Shown: piece after piece, positions 28,007 to 37,539 of the stretch
Layout of the letters: each line of letters starts with the position of its first letter
Position numbering within the stretch: position 1 is the stretch's first letter
Assembly (NCBI GenBank): GCA_008690995.1
Contig: VRMN01000009.1
Location: forward strand, 124,001 to 188,000
DNA from: Porphyridium purpureum
Lineage: Eukaryota; Rhodophyta; Bangiophyceae; Porphyridiales; Porphyridiaceae
DNA: 64,000 nt
Direction of reading: 5' to 3'
Translations under genes and position numbers: made by a program
The notes under the pieces: generated by a model
The model's input: only the letters and a program-made list of their open reading frames with translations
Told to the model about the DNA's origin: nothing
Database searches by the model: none

Positions 28007-28702
28007 CTATTCCTGGCGAGGATCTCCCAAAAGCTCGACGTCCGCAGCACCTATGATTGCGGCTTGTCCTCTGTACACGCCGCCCTCATCCTGCAGGTTG
28101 AAGAGTGTGCCGTTACGCAGCGCGACCTTCTTGCCAGTGGCCGTCACGCGCTCCACATTGAATCGGACAAACCCTCTCGCGAGCGCCTGCCCGAGCAGCT
28201 CATTGCGGGCCTGTTGCGCGTCTTGCTTTGCGTCTGCAGACAAGGTCGACGGCACGGTGCCCATCGAGTCCCACGCTCGCTCAAACGTGTGCAGTGCGAG
28301 TCGATTCGAGTAGTTGTACATGTTGTCCCTCCGCACCAGTCGCTCTGCTGGTCCACGGCTCTCGCTCGCGCCTCCCTTGTATCCGAACGCCGCTTGGAAA
28401 GCATTATACTGTGCTGCAAACACCACGTCATGCGACAACAGGGCCGCATTGGGTGTCAGAAACAGACATTTGCACAGCCGCAGCGGGTCGTCCATGATTG
28501 CCCGGTCATTCTCAATCTCGGGCAGTATACTGTGCCCCACTGCGAGCTCGTACGAGCGCGCCAGAATTAGCGAGTGTTCTTGTAGCCATTCGTCGGCCAA
28601 ATTCACGCGACCCGTTCGCTCGTCTTCGTACCAGTGCAGGCCGACATCCATGGCCACACGCGCTCTCCGTCCCGCTGGACGTCGAGCCGTACCAGAGTCC
28701 AT
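28007..28702 (-). CDS. MEKHLA-domain protein
   Basis: 231 residues from the ATG at 28702. Alternatives are an ATG at 28651 and one at 28819 that would overlap the divergent RecQ start. The body matches the MEKHLA domain (PAS-related): W.QEHSLILARSYELAVG, then FLTPNAALLSHD, YNYSNRLALHTFERAW, PSTLSADA, and GTLFNLQDEGGVYRGQAA. The domain is known as the C-terminus of plant HD-Zip III factors and as a stand-alone protein in cyanobacteria and algae, where it is thought to sense a small ligand or redox state. Here it stands alone, so a cyanobacterial/plastid ancestry is likely but unproven. Divergent from RecQ with a 115-bp spacer if 28702 is used. Confidence 0.82.
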   Translation of the reverse strand: MDSGTARRPAGRRARVAMDVGLHWYEDERTGRVNLADEWLQEHSLILARSYELAVGHSILPEIENDRAIMDDPLRLCKCLFLTPNAALLSHDVVFAAQYNAFQAAFGYKGGASESRGPAERLVRRDNMYNYSNRLALHTFERAWDSMGTVPSTLSADAKQDAQQARNELLGQALARGFVRFNVERVTATGKKVALRNGTLFNLQDEGGVYRGQAAIIGAADVELLGDPRQE

Positions 28703-28817
28703 TGTCAAGCTGACATAGCCAGGAGGTCGTGAACGGATCTGCGCAATATGCCGAATCCCAGCCGCGCGTATCTGCGCGCCGGACGCGTCCGCACCCGCCA
28801 CACCACACACCACAAAC

Positions 28818-30767
28818 ATGGCAGAAGGTCTTCCTCGTTCGCTACGAATCAAAATGGTCGAACGCGCGAAAGAGAGACAAAGCGAAACACCAGATGAAAT
28901 GTCTGGGTCGACGGCAGAAGCCGTCGGTGACCGCCGGATAGCGGCAACGGAGAACACTGCAGCAAGTGAGAACCATGATGTGGTCGTGGGAAAGACAGAG
29001 GCGGAGAAACTGGCAAATCCTGCCGCGCTCGCGCGGATGTCGCTTGACGAGCAAGTGCGCTCGGTCTTGAGCTCGTCGTTTCGGTTGACTGAGCTGCGGC
29101 CTGCACAGGAAGAGGCGATCCGGGGCGTGCTGCAACGGCGCGACGTGTTTGTGCTCGCGCCTACAGGAGGCGGCAAGTCGCTCACGTACCAATTGCCTGC
29201 GGTGCTCCTGCACCACTTGTATGGCAAGCTCGCGATTGTTGTGAGCCCGCTGCTTGCGCTCATGCGCAATCAGTTGGACGCATTGGCAGCATTGAAGATT
29301 CCAGCAACCTCTGTCTCGTCCTCTCAGACAGCAGCACAGAACAAGGACGTGTATGTTATGCTGGACGCCGCGGCGGGTGGCGGAAAGTGCCCGGTGGCCC
29401 TTTTGTACGTGACGCCAGAGACCATGGCCACGGACAAGTTCCACAGGATTCTCAAGCGATTGGATGCGCGCGGCTTGCTGGCCTTACTAGCAGTGGATGA
29501 AGCGCACTGCATATCGGATTGGGGCCACGATTTTCGCACAAAGTATCGCGAGCTCGGTACATTCAAGCTCGCCTTTCCCCAGGTCCCGGTCCTGGCAGTG
29601 ACGGCCACTGCAAGCGCAAAGGTACAGAAGGATATAGTCGAGCAACTCAATATTCTGGACGCGCTGGTAGTATGTCGTTCGTTCAATCGACGAAATATTC
29701 GGTACGAAGTGCGCTACCTCGTCCCTGAAGACGTGGCCGAATTGGGCGTGGAGCTGGTGAGGGAGGCAAGTGTAACAAAGGCTGTGCGCAGGCTCTCGGG
29801 CCTGTGCGGTATTGTGTACGCGCGCACGCGCGCCACGGTCGAGCTGCTCGCAAGTGCCCTGCAAATGCAAGGGGTGTCGGTTGGTGCGTACCATGCCGGA
29901 GTGTCGACGAAAGACCGACTGCTCGTTCAACAGCGATGGCAGAGCGGTGAGATTTTGGTCGTGGTGGCCACACTGGCATTTGGCATGGGCGTCGACAAGC
30001 ACGATGTGCGCTTTGTGATCCACGCCGATATCCCGAGCTCGCTCGAAGCATTCTACCAGCAGTCCGGCCGCGCGGGCCGGGACGGTGCCAAGTCTTTGAG
30101 CGTCTTGTTTTTTGCTCAAGACGATGCGCAAAAGGTTAATTACCTGCTCCAAACGCAAACCTACAGCGTCGAAACGCAGCGAAGCGCCTCGCTTCGTGGG
30201 TTTCAGGAAATGGTGGACTATGCTTGCATGCCAAAGTGTCGGCGTGCTCTGGTCCTCAAGCATTTTGGAGAAAAGCTCAGCGCGCCCGAGCCGGCGTGCA
30301 AAGATTCGGCAGGTTGTGACTATTGCATGAATCCTGCGAAAGTCGAGGAGCGTTTGAGCCATGTGACGCGGCCCAAAAGAAGTAGGACAAACGCGCCCAG
30401 TGGCAGCAAGGGTCCCTTCCGTGGCGAAAATGACCGTGCAGGGTCGCGTCTATTTTCCCTCCCAAATTCAAAGCAGGAACTGGAGCGTCAACGCGTCGCG
30501 CGTCGTGCTGAGGAGCGCGAGCGCGCAATGGATGCGCTTGGCGCCCGTCTGATCTCGGACGCTCCAGTTGCTGGACGTACGAAGGCAGAACGTGAGTCGC
30601 AGCTGGATGCTCTGGAACGGCGCGAACGCCGTGAGCTGCAGCTGCACGCCTCACCCGATCATCTACAAATGGCACAACGCGTACCCTCGGCCCCGGCCTT
30701 TGTCTCTGCGAGCAGCCTTCATCGAGCCGGTTCACAAACCCATACTATTAAGAGAGCAAAGTTCTAG
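28818..30767 (+). CDS. RecQ-family DNA helicase
   Basis: 649 residues. The helicase core has RecQ motif 0 (FRLTELRPAQEEAI), Walker A APTGGGKS near residue 114, DEAH near 227, TATAS, and motif VI QQSGRAGRD near 413. A Cys cluster (CMPKCRR ... CKDSAGCDYC, ~residues 469-505) forms the RecQ zinc-binding subdomain. There is no visible winged-helix or HRDC domain; the C-terminal 140 residues are charged and helical. This layout is closest to RECQ5/short RecQ forms. RecQ enzymes unwind DNA 3' to 5' during recombination and replication repair in the nucleus. The ATG at 28818 shares a CATG with a minus-strand ATG of the divergent gene. Confidence 0.93.
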   Translation: MAEGLPRSLRIKMVERAKERQSETPDEMSGSTAEAVGDRRIAATENTAASENHDVVVGKTEAEKLANPAALARMSLDEQVRSVLSSSFRLTELRPAQEEAIRGVLQRRDVFVLAPTGGGKSLTYQLPAVLLHHLYGKLAIVVSPLLALMRNQLDALAALKIPATSVSSSQTAAQNKDVYVMLDAAAGGGKCPVALLYVTPETMATDKFHRILKRLDARGLLALLAVDEAHCISDWGHDFRTKYRELGTFKLAFPQVPVLAVTATASAKVQKDIVEQLNILDALVVCRSFNRRNIRYEVRYLVPEDVAELGVELVREASVTKAVRRLSGLCGIVYARTRATVELLASALQMQGVSVGAYHAGVSTKDRLLVQQRWQSGEILVVVATLAFGMGVDKHDVRFVIHADIPSSLEAFYQQSGRAGRDGAKSLSVLFFAQDDAQKVNYLLQTQTYSVETQRSASLRGFQEMVDYACMPKCRRALVLKHFGEKLSAPEPACKDSAGCDYCMNPAKVEERLSHVTRPKRSRTNAPSGSKGPFRGENDRAGSRLFSLPNSKQELERQRVARRAEERERAMDALGARLISDAPVAGRTKAERESQLDALERRERRELQLHASPDHLQMAQRVPSAPAFVSASSLHRAGSQTHTIKRAKF

Positions 30768-31358
30768 CTGCACTTGCGGCTTCCTTTGCATTTTGAAGAA
30801 TTGTGTCAATTTGTCATATCTCTCTGCCAGGTGCCCATTTACGGATTCGGCCGACACCCACTCGCTCGGTCTCTTCAAGTGTCGGGGGTGCCTGCGCGAG
30901 CGAATGATGTGGCTGCGTATACTGGTTTTCACAGGGAAAGGGCGCAGGCGGTCGTGCACTTGATTCAGGCTGCCAAGTCTTGAGGCTCTGCTCATCCCTG
31001 CGAAGCAGTTTTGCTTTTGATTCATTTTCTCCTTCTCGGCGTACTGCGTGAAGTCTGTGAGGACGGACGCATGCGCTGTTTAGTTGCGTGTCATGGGCAC
31101 TGGCTTTATTGGAGGTGCAATGGCGCGGTGACTGTTTCAAAGCCTTCACGTGTCATAGGGAAAAGCCTGCACCAAACGCCAGTTGAGTGTCACCATGGCG
31201 CCGGCGCACAAGCATGTTATGCCCGCTCAAAAACCGCGCGAGCAATGCGGTTGAATTCATGATCGCTCTGACAGCGAATTCTCAGTGTATCGTATGGCGA
31301 CCGCAATGGTGGCATTTTTTCAAGACACCCGCACGCTGGTATTTGGTGCGTGGTCACG
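30768..31358. other. Intergenic stretch with ambiguous short frames
   Basis: Two overlapping minus-strand frames (30732-31025 and 30814-31149) both have reasonable composition. One ends AERYDKLTQFFKMQRKPQ and onwards; the other contains LLRRDEQSLKTWQPE. They might be parts of a small spliced gene, but no splice sites or family could be fixed. No RNA gene or repeat seen. Confidence 0.35.
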
Positions 31359-32522
31359 TTATGCGTACCATTGCCCCGCGCAGCGATTGACGAACGTGCA
31401 TTGTTCTACGAACACGCCGGGGAACGCGGGGCCTAAGATTGTGCGTAACACATCGGACATATTACGTGGATCGCGCTCACCCGTGCCCAGCAGCAGCGCG
31501 TGTGGTCGACCGATGCAGAAGAACGACGTGCCGCTTCCGCTCATGAGCACTATATCAAAGCCGAAACTGGCAAGCTTCGTTTTAAGCTCACCCATTTTAG
31601 GCTCGAGGCGGAAGCTGGGCTCCTCTAAATCGTTCAGGCAAGCAGCGGGTGAAATCAAGCCTTCGTTGGCTGACTCCATGATCTCGTTGAGCAAGAGTTC
31701 CGGATCCCGCTTGGACAAACGTTCATAATCCATGGTTTGGAAGACCTTGCCTGTCGACAGGCCAAAGTTTGGCTTGACAATAAACATCGCGCTCGGCTTG
31801 GTCAGCGGCGGCAGCGACCGCAGAATTTCTCCGCGACCTGTGCAGTAGGCGGTTCCGCTTGAAAGGAAAAATGAGATGTCGGACCCGAATTGGGCACCGA
31901 ACTCGGCCAGCTGCTCGTCCGTGGCCGGACGGCCGCACATTTCATTCACTGCCCACAGCGTTGTTGCTGCGTTTGCGCTGCCTCCGCCAAGCCCGGCCTC
32001 AAATGGCACCCGCTTATCAAGCTTAACGTGAAACTTTTGCGTGCATCCCGTTCGCTCGCGGAAGACCGCCAGCGCCTTTAAGATCAAATTCGAATCGTCT
32101 GTTGGAATACCAGCCACGTTACATTCCATCGAGTCGCGCGCCGTGTCGTCGTCATCTTTCCGCTCAAAGTGCAGGTTGTCCTGCAGGCTGACCGCTTGAA
32201 ACAAAGACGCCAGCTCATGGAAGCCGTCTGGTCGCTTGCCCAGGATCCTCAGAAAGACGTTGATCTTTGCCGGACTTGCCAAGGATAGCACAGGGATTAC
32301 CACCGCCTCCTTCCCCGAGTCTGCTGCCGCCATGCTTACGCCCATCCCAGTTCCATCTGAGCGGTGCGGTGCCATCCGCGAGAGCTGGCACGTGCGGCCC
32401 TCTCCCGGGCGAAATCGCCGCGATCGATGAGATGCAGGCGATGATGCCACGCCGAATGCGCAAGCATGTCGATCAACGACGCGGCTTCTTCGCATGGGAG
32501 AGTCGTACAACATCGGCTCCAT
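31359..32522 (-). CDS. ispE: 4-(cytidine-5'-diphospho)-2-C-methyl-D-erythritol kinase, plastid form
   Basis: 387 residues from the ATG at 32522. The first ~85 residues are Arg/Ser-rich with little acid, as expected for a plastid transit peptide. The GHMP-kinase body begins LASPAKINVFLRILGKR and DGFHEL, has the ATP-binding motif PFEAGLGGGSANAA, and a C-terminal MSGSGTSFF motif. IspE phosphorylates CDP-methylerythritol in the MEP pathway that makes isoprenoid precursors for carotenoids, chlorophyll side chains and quinones in the plastid. Length without the extension is about 300 residues, the family norm. Confidence 0.95.
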   Translation of the reverse strand: MEPMLYDSPMRRSRVVDRHACAFGVASSPASHRSRRFRPGEGRTCQLSRMAPHRSDGTGMGVSMAAADSGKEAVVIPVLSLASPAKINVFLRILGKRPDGFHELASLFQAVSLQDNLHFERKDDDDTARDSMECNVAGIPTDDSNLILKALAVFRERTGCTQKFHVKLDKRVPFEAGLGGGSANAATTLWAVNEMCGRPATDEQLAEFGAQFGSDISFFLSSGTAYCTGRGEILRSLPPLTKPSAMFIVKPNFGLSTGKVFQTMDYERLSKRDPELLLNEIMESANEGLISPAACLNDLEEPSFRLEPKMGELKTKLASFGFDIVLMSGSGTSFFCIGRPHALLLGTGERDPRNMSDVLRTILGPAFPGVFVEQCTFVNRCAGQWYA

Positions 32523-32724
32523 TTCAGTTGTTTTCGACTCTGACTGCCCACATTCACAATTTTTTATTTGACATTGCAAAGGTCTCGCATGGCTACTGGA
32601 GTGATCATCACACGCTGCGAAGGTTCTCCTTCCATATCAGCGCGAGAAGCACAATGTGAGATGCTTCATTTCCATCACGCTCGCATACTTTTATACTATC
32701 GCAAGCGTGCGATCAGGACTTGGG

Positions 32725-33195
32725 CTACAGGACGCTGATCGTGCGCACGGGCGGATCTTCACGCACACGCTTCGGCAGTTCGATGGTAATCACGCCGTCC
32801 TTTGCTGTGGCAGTGATCTGATCCTGCGCAATGTCGTTTCCAAGGCTAATGCTTCGCTGGAAGGAGCGCGCCCTGTAGAAGTGGGGAGTGGCTTTCCCGT
32901 TCTCCGAGTCCTGATTCTCCTTGGCTTGCTCCGCCTCGCCACTGATTTTCAGCACGTTGTCTTTCACCTCAAGCTTGATGTTCTCCTTTGGAATGCCAGG
33001 CGCCTCAATCGTCAGCACAAACTTATTGTCCACTTCATGGAAGAAACTTGTTGGCCCTGCAATTGTCGGCTTGTAGACGCGCTGCTCACGGTCCTCCACA
33101 GGAATATTGAAGAAGCTATCGATCAGACTGTCCCAAGTCATGTGGCGCGAGTCTGGGAAAGCCATTGGTACACTCGTACGAACTCTTAGAGCCAT
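32725..33195 (-). CDS. HSP20: Small heat-shock protein (HSP20)
   Basis: 156 residues. The alpha-crystallin domain covers roughly residues 45-145, with VLTIEAPGIPKENIKLEV and VLKISGEAE strands and the closing GVITIELPK. The C-terminus RTISVL carries the I-x-V type tail used for oligomer contacts. HSP20 proteins hold unfolding clients in a refoldable state, and no organelle presequence is evident, so cytosolic. The upstream region has TTCGAA boxes that may be heat-shock elements. Confidence 0.94.
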   Translation of the reverse strand: MALRVRTSVPMAFPDSRHMTWDSLIDSFFNIPVEDREQRVYKPTIAGPTSFFHEVDNKFVLTIEAPGIPKENIKLEVKDNVLKISGEAEQAKENQDSENGKATPHFYRARSFQRSISLGNDIAQDQITATAKDGVITIELPKRVREDPPVRTISVL

Positions 33196-33411
33196 TCTGT
33201 CCTATTCTCTCTTCCCTGTCTCTTGATGCTCTCTGTCCTCACAGATACGCTTCTCTCCTGAGTCTCCCTGGCCTTGCTCCGATTCTCTCTCTTTGTCTCT
33301 GTCTCTCTATCTTCGCGTCCTCCGCTGCGCTCATTGAAGTTTACCAGGCCTGGAGACCAATTTTATACCGCACTGCCCGTCGCGTGACAGACATGCGCGG
33401 ACATCCCGTTC

Positions 33412-33505
33412 ACGTTCTGGATCCTTCGAAGAGGCTTCTCCGACATTCCGTACTTTTTCCAGACGCTTTCGAACCCTCTGGGAGTCTGTAGAATGTTTCG
33501 GAAAC
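33412..33505. promoter_or_regulatory. Candidate heat-shock element region of HSP20
   Basis: TTCGAA at 33425-33430 and 33468-33473, and a GAA/TTC/GAA alternation at 33491-33503, lie 215-310 bp upstream of HSP20. Spacings are not the exact 5-bp HSE register, so this is a weak call. Confidence 0.25.
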
Positions 33506-33740
33506 GTTAGAAGACTTACAGAATCCTGTGGAAATCTGTGGAAACGTGTGGAAAAGTGTGAAGACCTGCTGCCACCATGACCCATGCATCACATCGCATC
33601 AAGGTCCAACCCACTTGGTCGAACGGTGTCAACATCATCCAGCCCTGCTCGAAACCGGTTTCCCGCGGTTTCTAGTGGTTTCCAGATTCCGCTCGGCCCA
33701 CATGAACCGTTTATAACAGTACCCCATTGCCTTTAATATG

Positions 33741-33881
33741 GTACAGCTCCGCGCGAGCGGTGTATTCCTTCCGTGAACCGGATGACGTTTTTGGGGAAGC
33801 TGTCATCTCTTAACTTATCATGATGACATCAGTGTACTTCCGTGTTCTGTCGTTGTACAGTGAACTGCGTGTGCACTGTAC
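33741..33881. promoter_or_regulatory. GTACAG-type motif group upstream of isopropylmalate isomerase
   Basis: GTACAGCT at 33741, CAGTGTAC at 33830-33837, GTACAGTG at 33855-33862 and CACTGTAC at 33874-33881, ending ~100 bp before the ATG. The same 8-mer, in both orientations, occurs in the Lhcr promoter. Confidence 0.45.
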
Positions 33882-33982
33882 CGCGGCCGATTTTCGGCTC
33901 AACGTCGGCGGGTGAGGCGCGTGAGGGGGAAGGCGAAGGCGAAGGAGAGGGAGAGAGGAGAGAGCGGTGTGACTAGGGAACG

Positions 33983-35536
33983 ATGGCGGGCGTGTGCTTT
34001 GTGGGGAGCGCGAGCGGCGCCGTTGGAGCTGGACTTGTGCGCGCACGTCATGGCGGAGCGGCAGAGGTGAAGAGCAGGCGAGGTGCCGCTGGCCGGCGCC
34101 CCGCGGCAGTGCGGATGGTGATTTCGGACGAGCGTCGCGTGGAGGACGCGCAGAAGAGCAAGCTGGTGCGCCCAATGACGCTGGTCGAGAAAGTGCTTGC
34201 GCGCGGCGCAAACAAGGACAGCGTAAAGCCTGGCGATAATATCTGGGTTGACGTGGACGTGCTGATGACGCACGACGTGTGCGGGCCGGGCACCATTGGC
34301 ATTTTCAAGCGAGAGTTTGGCGCCGACGCAAAGGTGTTCGACAAGGAGAAGGTCGTCATCATTCCAGATCACTACATTTTCACCGCCGACGAGCGCGCAA
34401 ACCGAAACGTCGATATTCTCAGAGATTTTGCCAGGGAGCAGAACATCAAGTACTTTTACGACATTGTAGACCGAAGCGATTTCAAGGTCAACCCGGACTA
34501 CAAGGGCGTGTGCCACATTGCCCTGGCCCAAGAGGGGCACACGCGCCCGGGCGAGATCTTGTTCGGAACCGACTCGCACACGTGTAACGCCGGCGCGTTC
34601 GGCATGTTTGCCACGGGCATTGGCAACACTGATGCAGGATTTGTGATGGGAACTGGCAAGCTCCTGGTCAAAGTGCCGGCATCGATGCGATTTGTTTTTG
34701 ATGGTCAGCTGCCCGACTATATTCACGCCAAGGATATGATTCTGCAGTGCATCGGGGATATTGGCGTGGCGGGCGCGACGTACCGAAGCATGGAGTTTGC
34801 CGGCGGCGTCATTAAGGGCCTCAGCATGGAAGAACGAATGACCCTGTGCAACATGGCCATTGAGGCCGGAGGAAAGAATGGCATTATTGCGGCGGACGAA
34901 ACGACATTTGCCTACCTCAGGGGGAAGACCGAAAAGCCGTTCACCGTGCTGAACTCGGACGAGGAGGCGCAGTACTTTGCAGACTACAAGTACCAGGCGT
35001 CAGAGCTGGAGCCGGTGGTGGCTAAACCACACTCCCCGGACAATAGGGACCTCGCGCGCAACTGCCGCGACCACAAGATCGATCGCGTATACATTGGCTC
35101 CTGCACGGGTGGCAAGTCGGAGGACTTCATTGCCGCGGCACGCCTGCTGCAGGGCAAGAAGGTGAAAGTGCCCACATACCTCGTACCGGCCACGCAGCGC
35201 GTGTGGCAGGACGTGTACAACATCAAGATCAAGGGGCAAACGCTGGCCGAGATTTTCAGCGAAGCTGGTTGCGTGGAGCCCGCGGCGCCCAGCTGCGCCG
35301 CCTGCCTTGGTGGGCCAAAGGACACTTTTGCGCGCATGAACACGGCCGAAGTGTGCGTGTCGACGACCAACCGCAACTTCCCGGGCCGCATGGGCAGCAA
35401 GGACTCGAGCGTGTACCTGGCATCTCCGTACACCGCCGCAGCCTCCGCTGTCACTGGATACGTCACGGATCCGCGCGAAGTCTTCGAGTTTGACAAACAG
35501 AAGCGCGTCACAGCCGAGCAGGCAATCGACCACTAG
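33983..35536 (+). CDS. leuC: 3-isopropylmalate dehydratase large subunit (plastid LeuC)
   Basis: 517 residues. The first ~60 are Ala/Arg/Gly-rich without acid at the start, a plastid transit peptide. The aconitase-fold body has GTDSHTCNAGAFG, YIGSCTGGK and CAACLGGPKD, giving the three Cys that hold the 4Fe-4S cluster. The enzyme isomerises 2-isopropylmalate to 3-isopropylmalate in leucine synthesis. Length fits LeuC and is far shorter than aconitase; the small subunit (LeuD) is not in the window. The stretch after the start codon is highly G/C-rich. Confidence 0.95.
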   Translation: MAGVCFVGSASGAVGAGLVRARHGGAAEVKSRRGAAGRRPAAVRMVISDERRVEDAQKSKLVRPMTLVEKVLARGANKDSVKPGDNIWVDVDVLMTHDVCGPGTIGIFKREFGADAKVFDKEKVVIIPDHYIFTADERANRNVDILRDFAREQNIKYFYDIVDRSDFKVNPDYKGVCHIALAQEGHTRPGEILFGTDSHTCNAGAFGMFATGIGNTDAGFVMGTGKLLVKVPASMRFVFDGQLPDYIHAKDMILQCIGDIGVAGATYRSMEFAGGVIKGLSMEERMTLCNMAIEAGGKNGIIAADETTFAYLRGKTEKPFTVLNSDEEAQYFADYKYQASELEPVVAKPHSPDNRDLARNCRDHKIDRVYIGSCTGGKSEDFIAAARLLQGKKVKVPTYLVPATQRVWQDVYNIKIKGQTLAEIFSEAGCVEPAAPSCAACLGGPKDTFARMNTAEVCVSTTNRNFPGRMGSKDSSVYLASPYTAAASAVTGYVTDPREVFEFDKQKRVTAEQAIDH

Positions 35537-35740
35537 ACAGTCCGGATTCTTCGGTAAAGTTTGACAACGCGCCTACTCCAAACCGGGGACATCTCAGGAA
35601 CTTCCCCATCTGGCAAACAATTTCACGGCTTCAACTCCGCGTAGCTCTTAAACGTGGGAGGTGCGTACAATTTTCCGCTGCGGTGGTGTCGAGTCCCGAT
35701 TGCCCAGCGCCACAGAATGGGGCGTGGGACATCAAGCACA

Positions 35741-37444
35741 ATGGGGCGGTACGCGGTTGTGGCGGCAGCAGGCGTATGGGTCGTGATCGTGATGATTGTC
35801 GCCACCGCCTCGGCGCAAGGCAATGGCCTGGAATACAGCGTGTATGACGTACTCCAGGGCGATTACAAAGAGTCGGTCGCGAATTTGCCCGTCGATTGCA
35901 ACGCACCGTTCGCGGTCGGGATCAACGACACGTGGATGCAGTATATTCCCGCCGAGACAGTCAGTCTAACGGGAAATCTGTCGGAGACATGTGCGCAGCC
36001 TGGGCAGGCCAACCAGACGTATCTTTATGCCATTCCGTCGGGCGACGCATGCTTTCAGGGTGGATTACCCGCAGGTCCAGATGTGAACGTCTCGGCTGTC
36101 TGCGAGAGTATTGATTCCCAACAGCCTGCATCAGTCCTTGGTGATTACGTCGTCGTAATCCTAGCGAATGGCTTCTCATGTCCCCAAGTATTTCTAATGG
36201 GTTCTCCTGAGGATCATGCCATGGTGCTCGTGACACCGGTGCAGAATCTTGAATTGTTTGGCATGGCGCTCGAGGCGGGATCCAGCTACATGCTTACAAT
36301 TGCTTTGGCCAATCTTAGCTCTGAATCAGAAGCTTTCAGTGTCTGTACCCCAACTGATCCCATTGTCGCCAGGAATGTGGATGTCCCCGCGAGTCGCATC
36401 GTGGCAGACTACTCGGCGGTCCTGCAGAACCCCGCACAGAGCTGCTTCGCACCCTTGTCCGTGGAAATGACGAGCGATCAGATCAATGAGATATTTGGAT
36501 CCTCCGTGCTGACGGGCTCTTTATCCGCGGCGGGCGTGCCCGCCTGCATATTCAGCTCGTGCACGTCTTGTGAGACTATAATTCCGATGTTTTCGAACGG
36601 CGTGGTCAATTTTGAGCCCGTCTGGGATGTTTTGGGTGTGCGTGACGCAGTCGAGCTGTTTCTGGCGAACGTCGCGCTCATTCCGCTGCCGATCTGGGAC
36701 CAGCTGCAGACGCAGTACACGCTGGCGTTTGTTGTAACCTCGTCTCTGTCGTCAAGTTGCCAGGATCGTTTCCAGTATGAGCGTGGCACGATCGGTTTAT
36801 TCTTTGCCACCCCCGAGGAAGGCGTCAACATTAGAGGCGTGATTCCGCTCGAAGGTAATCGCACTGTGATGCTTGTTCAGAGTCCCGGCGGGCAAATGGG
36901 CACGGTGGCAATGCCGCAGTGCGTGTATGTGATGAACGAGCAAGAGCAGGCCAACCCTGCTACGCCGACGCCGACGCCGGAACCGACGACAACGCCGGGG
37001 CCTTCGAATGAGCCGGAGCCCACACCAACACCTGTCTGCATTGATGCCGAGTGGATTGAGGCGCAAGGGCTTGACAAAGTCCATGCTCACGATGGCGTCG
37101 GTCCGCTGCTGTGCCTCACTGGTGCAGATGACCTGCCGTGCGGTACACCTGATCACATTCTCGAAGTCGAGTCGCCAGGCGCCGGTACTTCAGCGTTGCG
37201 CACGTACGCTGAGGTCTGCAGCGAACGCGACTGCACGACCAAGCTGGGACGCTACAATGGCGTGCTTCATTCTGATGCACATAAGCTGCCGTCTCAGCAT
37301 GGCCTCCGGCTTACCACAGTCTCTCATCGTGGTACACGGTGGAGTGCCATTGAAAACCGCATCGTGGTCGCTGCGCAGAAGCTACGGTCGGTGTGGATCA
37401 GCCACACAATGACTTACCTGCAGCGCAAGAACAGTGTGTCGTAG
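35741..37444 (+). CDS. Secreted Cys-rich protein with Pro/Thr linker
   Basis: 567 residues from the ATG at 35741; an in-frame ATG at 35717 is also possible. Residues 1-27 form a signal peptide (hydrophobic VVAAAGVWVVIVMIVATA, cleavage near ASA-QG). A ~400-residue domain follows with scattered Cys and several N-glycosylation sites (NDT, NLS, NQT, NVS). Next are a Pro/Thr/Glu linker (TPTPTPEPTTTPGP, near residue 405) and a C-terminal ~140-residue domain with conserved-looking Cys, His and Asp. The layout is that of an extracellular or cell-surface glycoprotein. I do not recognise the domains and no enzyme motif is visible. Confidence 0.8.
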   Translation: MGRYAVVAAAGVWVVIVMIVATASAQGNGLEYSVYDVLQGDYKESVANLPVDCNAPFAVGINDTWMQYIPAETVSLTGNLSETCAQPGQANQTYLYAIPSGDACFQGGLPAGPDVNVSAVCESIDSQQPASVLGDYVVVILANGFSCPQVFLMGSPEDHAMVLVTPVQNLELFGMALEAGSSYMLTIALANLSSESEAFSVCTPTDPIVARNVDVPASRIVADYSAVLQNPAQSCFAPLSVEMTSDQINEIFGSSVLTGSLSAAGVPACIFSSCTSCETIIPMFSNGVVNFEPVWDVLGVRDAVELFLANVALIPLPIWDQLQTQYTLAFVVTSSLSSSCQDRFQYERGTIGLFFATPEEGVNIRGVIPLEGNRTVMLVQSPGGQMGTVAMPQCVYVMNEQEQANPATPTPTPEPTTTPGPSNEPEPTPTPVCIDAEWIEAQGLDKVHAHDGVGPLLCLTGADDLPCGTPDHILEVESPGAGTSALRTYAEVCSERDCTTKLGRYNGVLHSDAHKLPSQHGLRLTTVSHRGTRWSAIENRIVVAAQKLRSVWISHTMTYLQRKNSVS

Positions 37445-37539
37445 TTCGTCTTCACCTTCTTTTTCTGTGTAGTCCCATTTTGTCCTTTTCTCGTTTTTCG
37501 ATACGTTTCGTCTTCCTGGAAACACTGCATGTTGACAGA

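Larger units (their letters stand above)
33196..33982. other. Spacer between HSP20 and isopropylmalate isomerase
   Basis: 787 bp. The HSP20-proximal side (33200-33320) is a CT-rich leader. The middle (33400-33560) has TTC/GAA boxes and four TGTGGAAA-like repeats. The distal part contains the GTACAG motif group (33741-33881). The last 80 bp before the next ATG are purine-rich (GGCGAAGGCGAAGGAG type). No gene is seen. Confidence 0.55.

Noticed and set aside
28820-29269. N-terminal extension of the MEKHLA gene
   Set aside because: It lies antisense to the RecQ helicase motifs and starts at a TTG.
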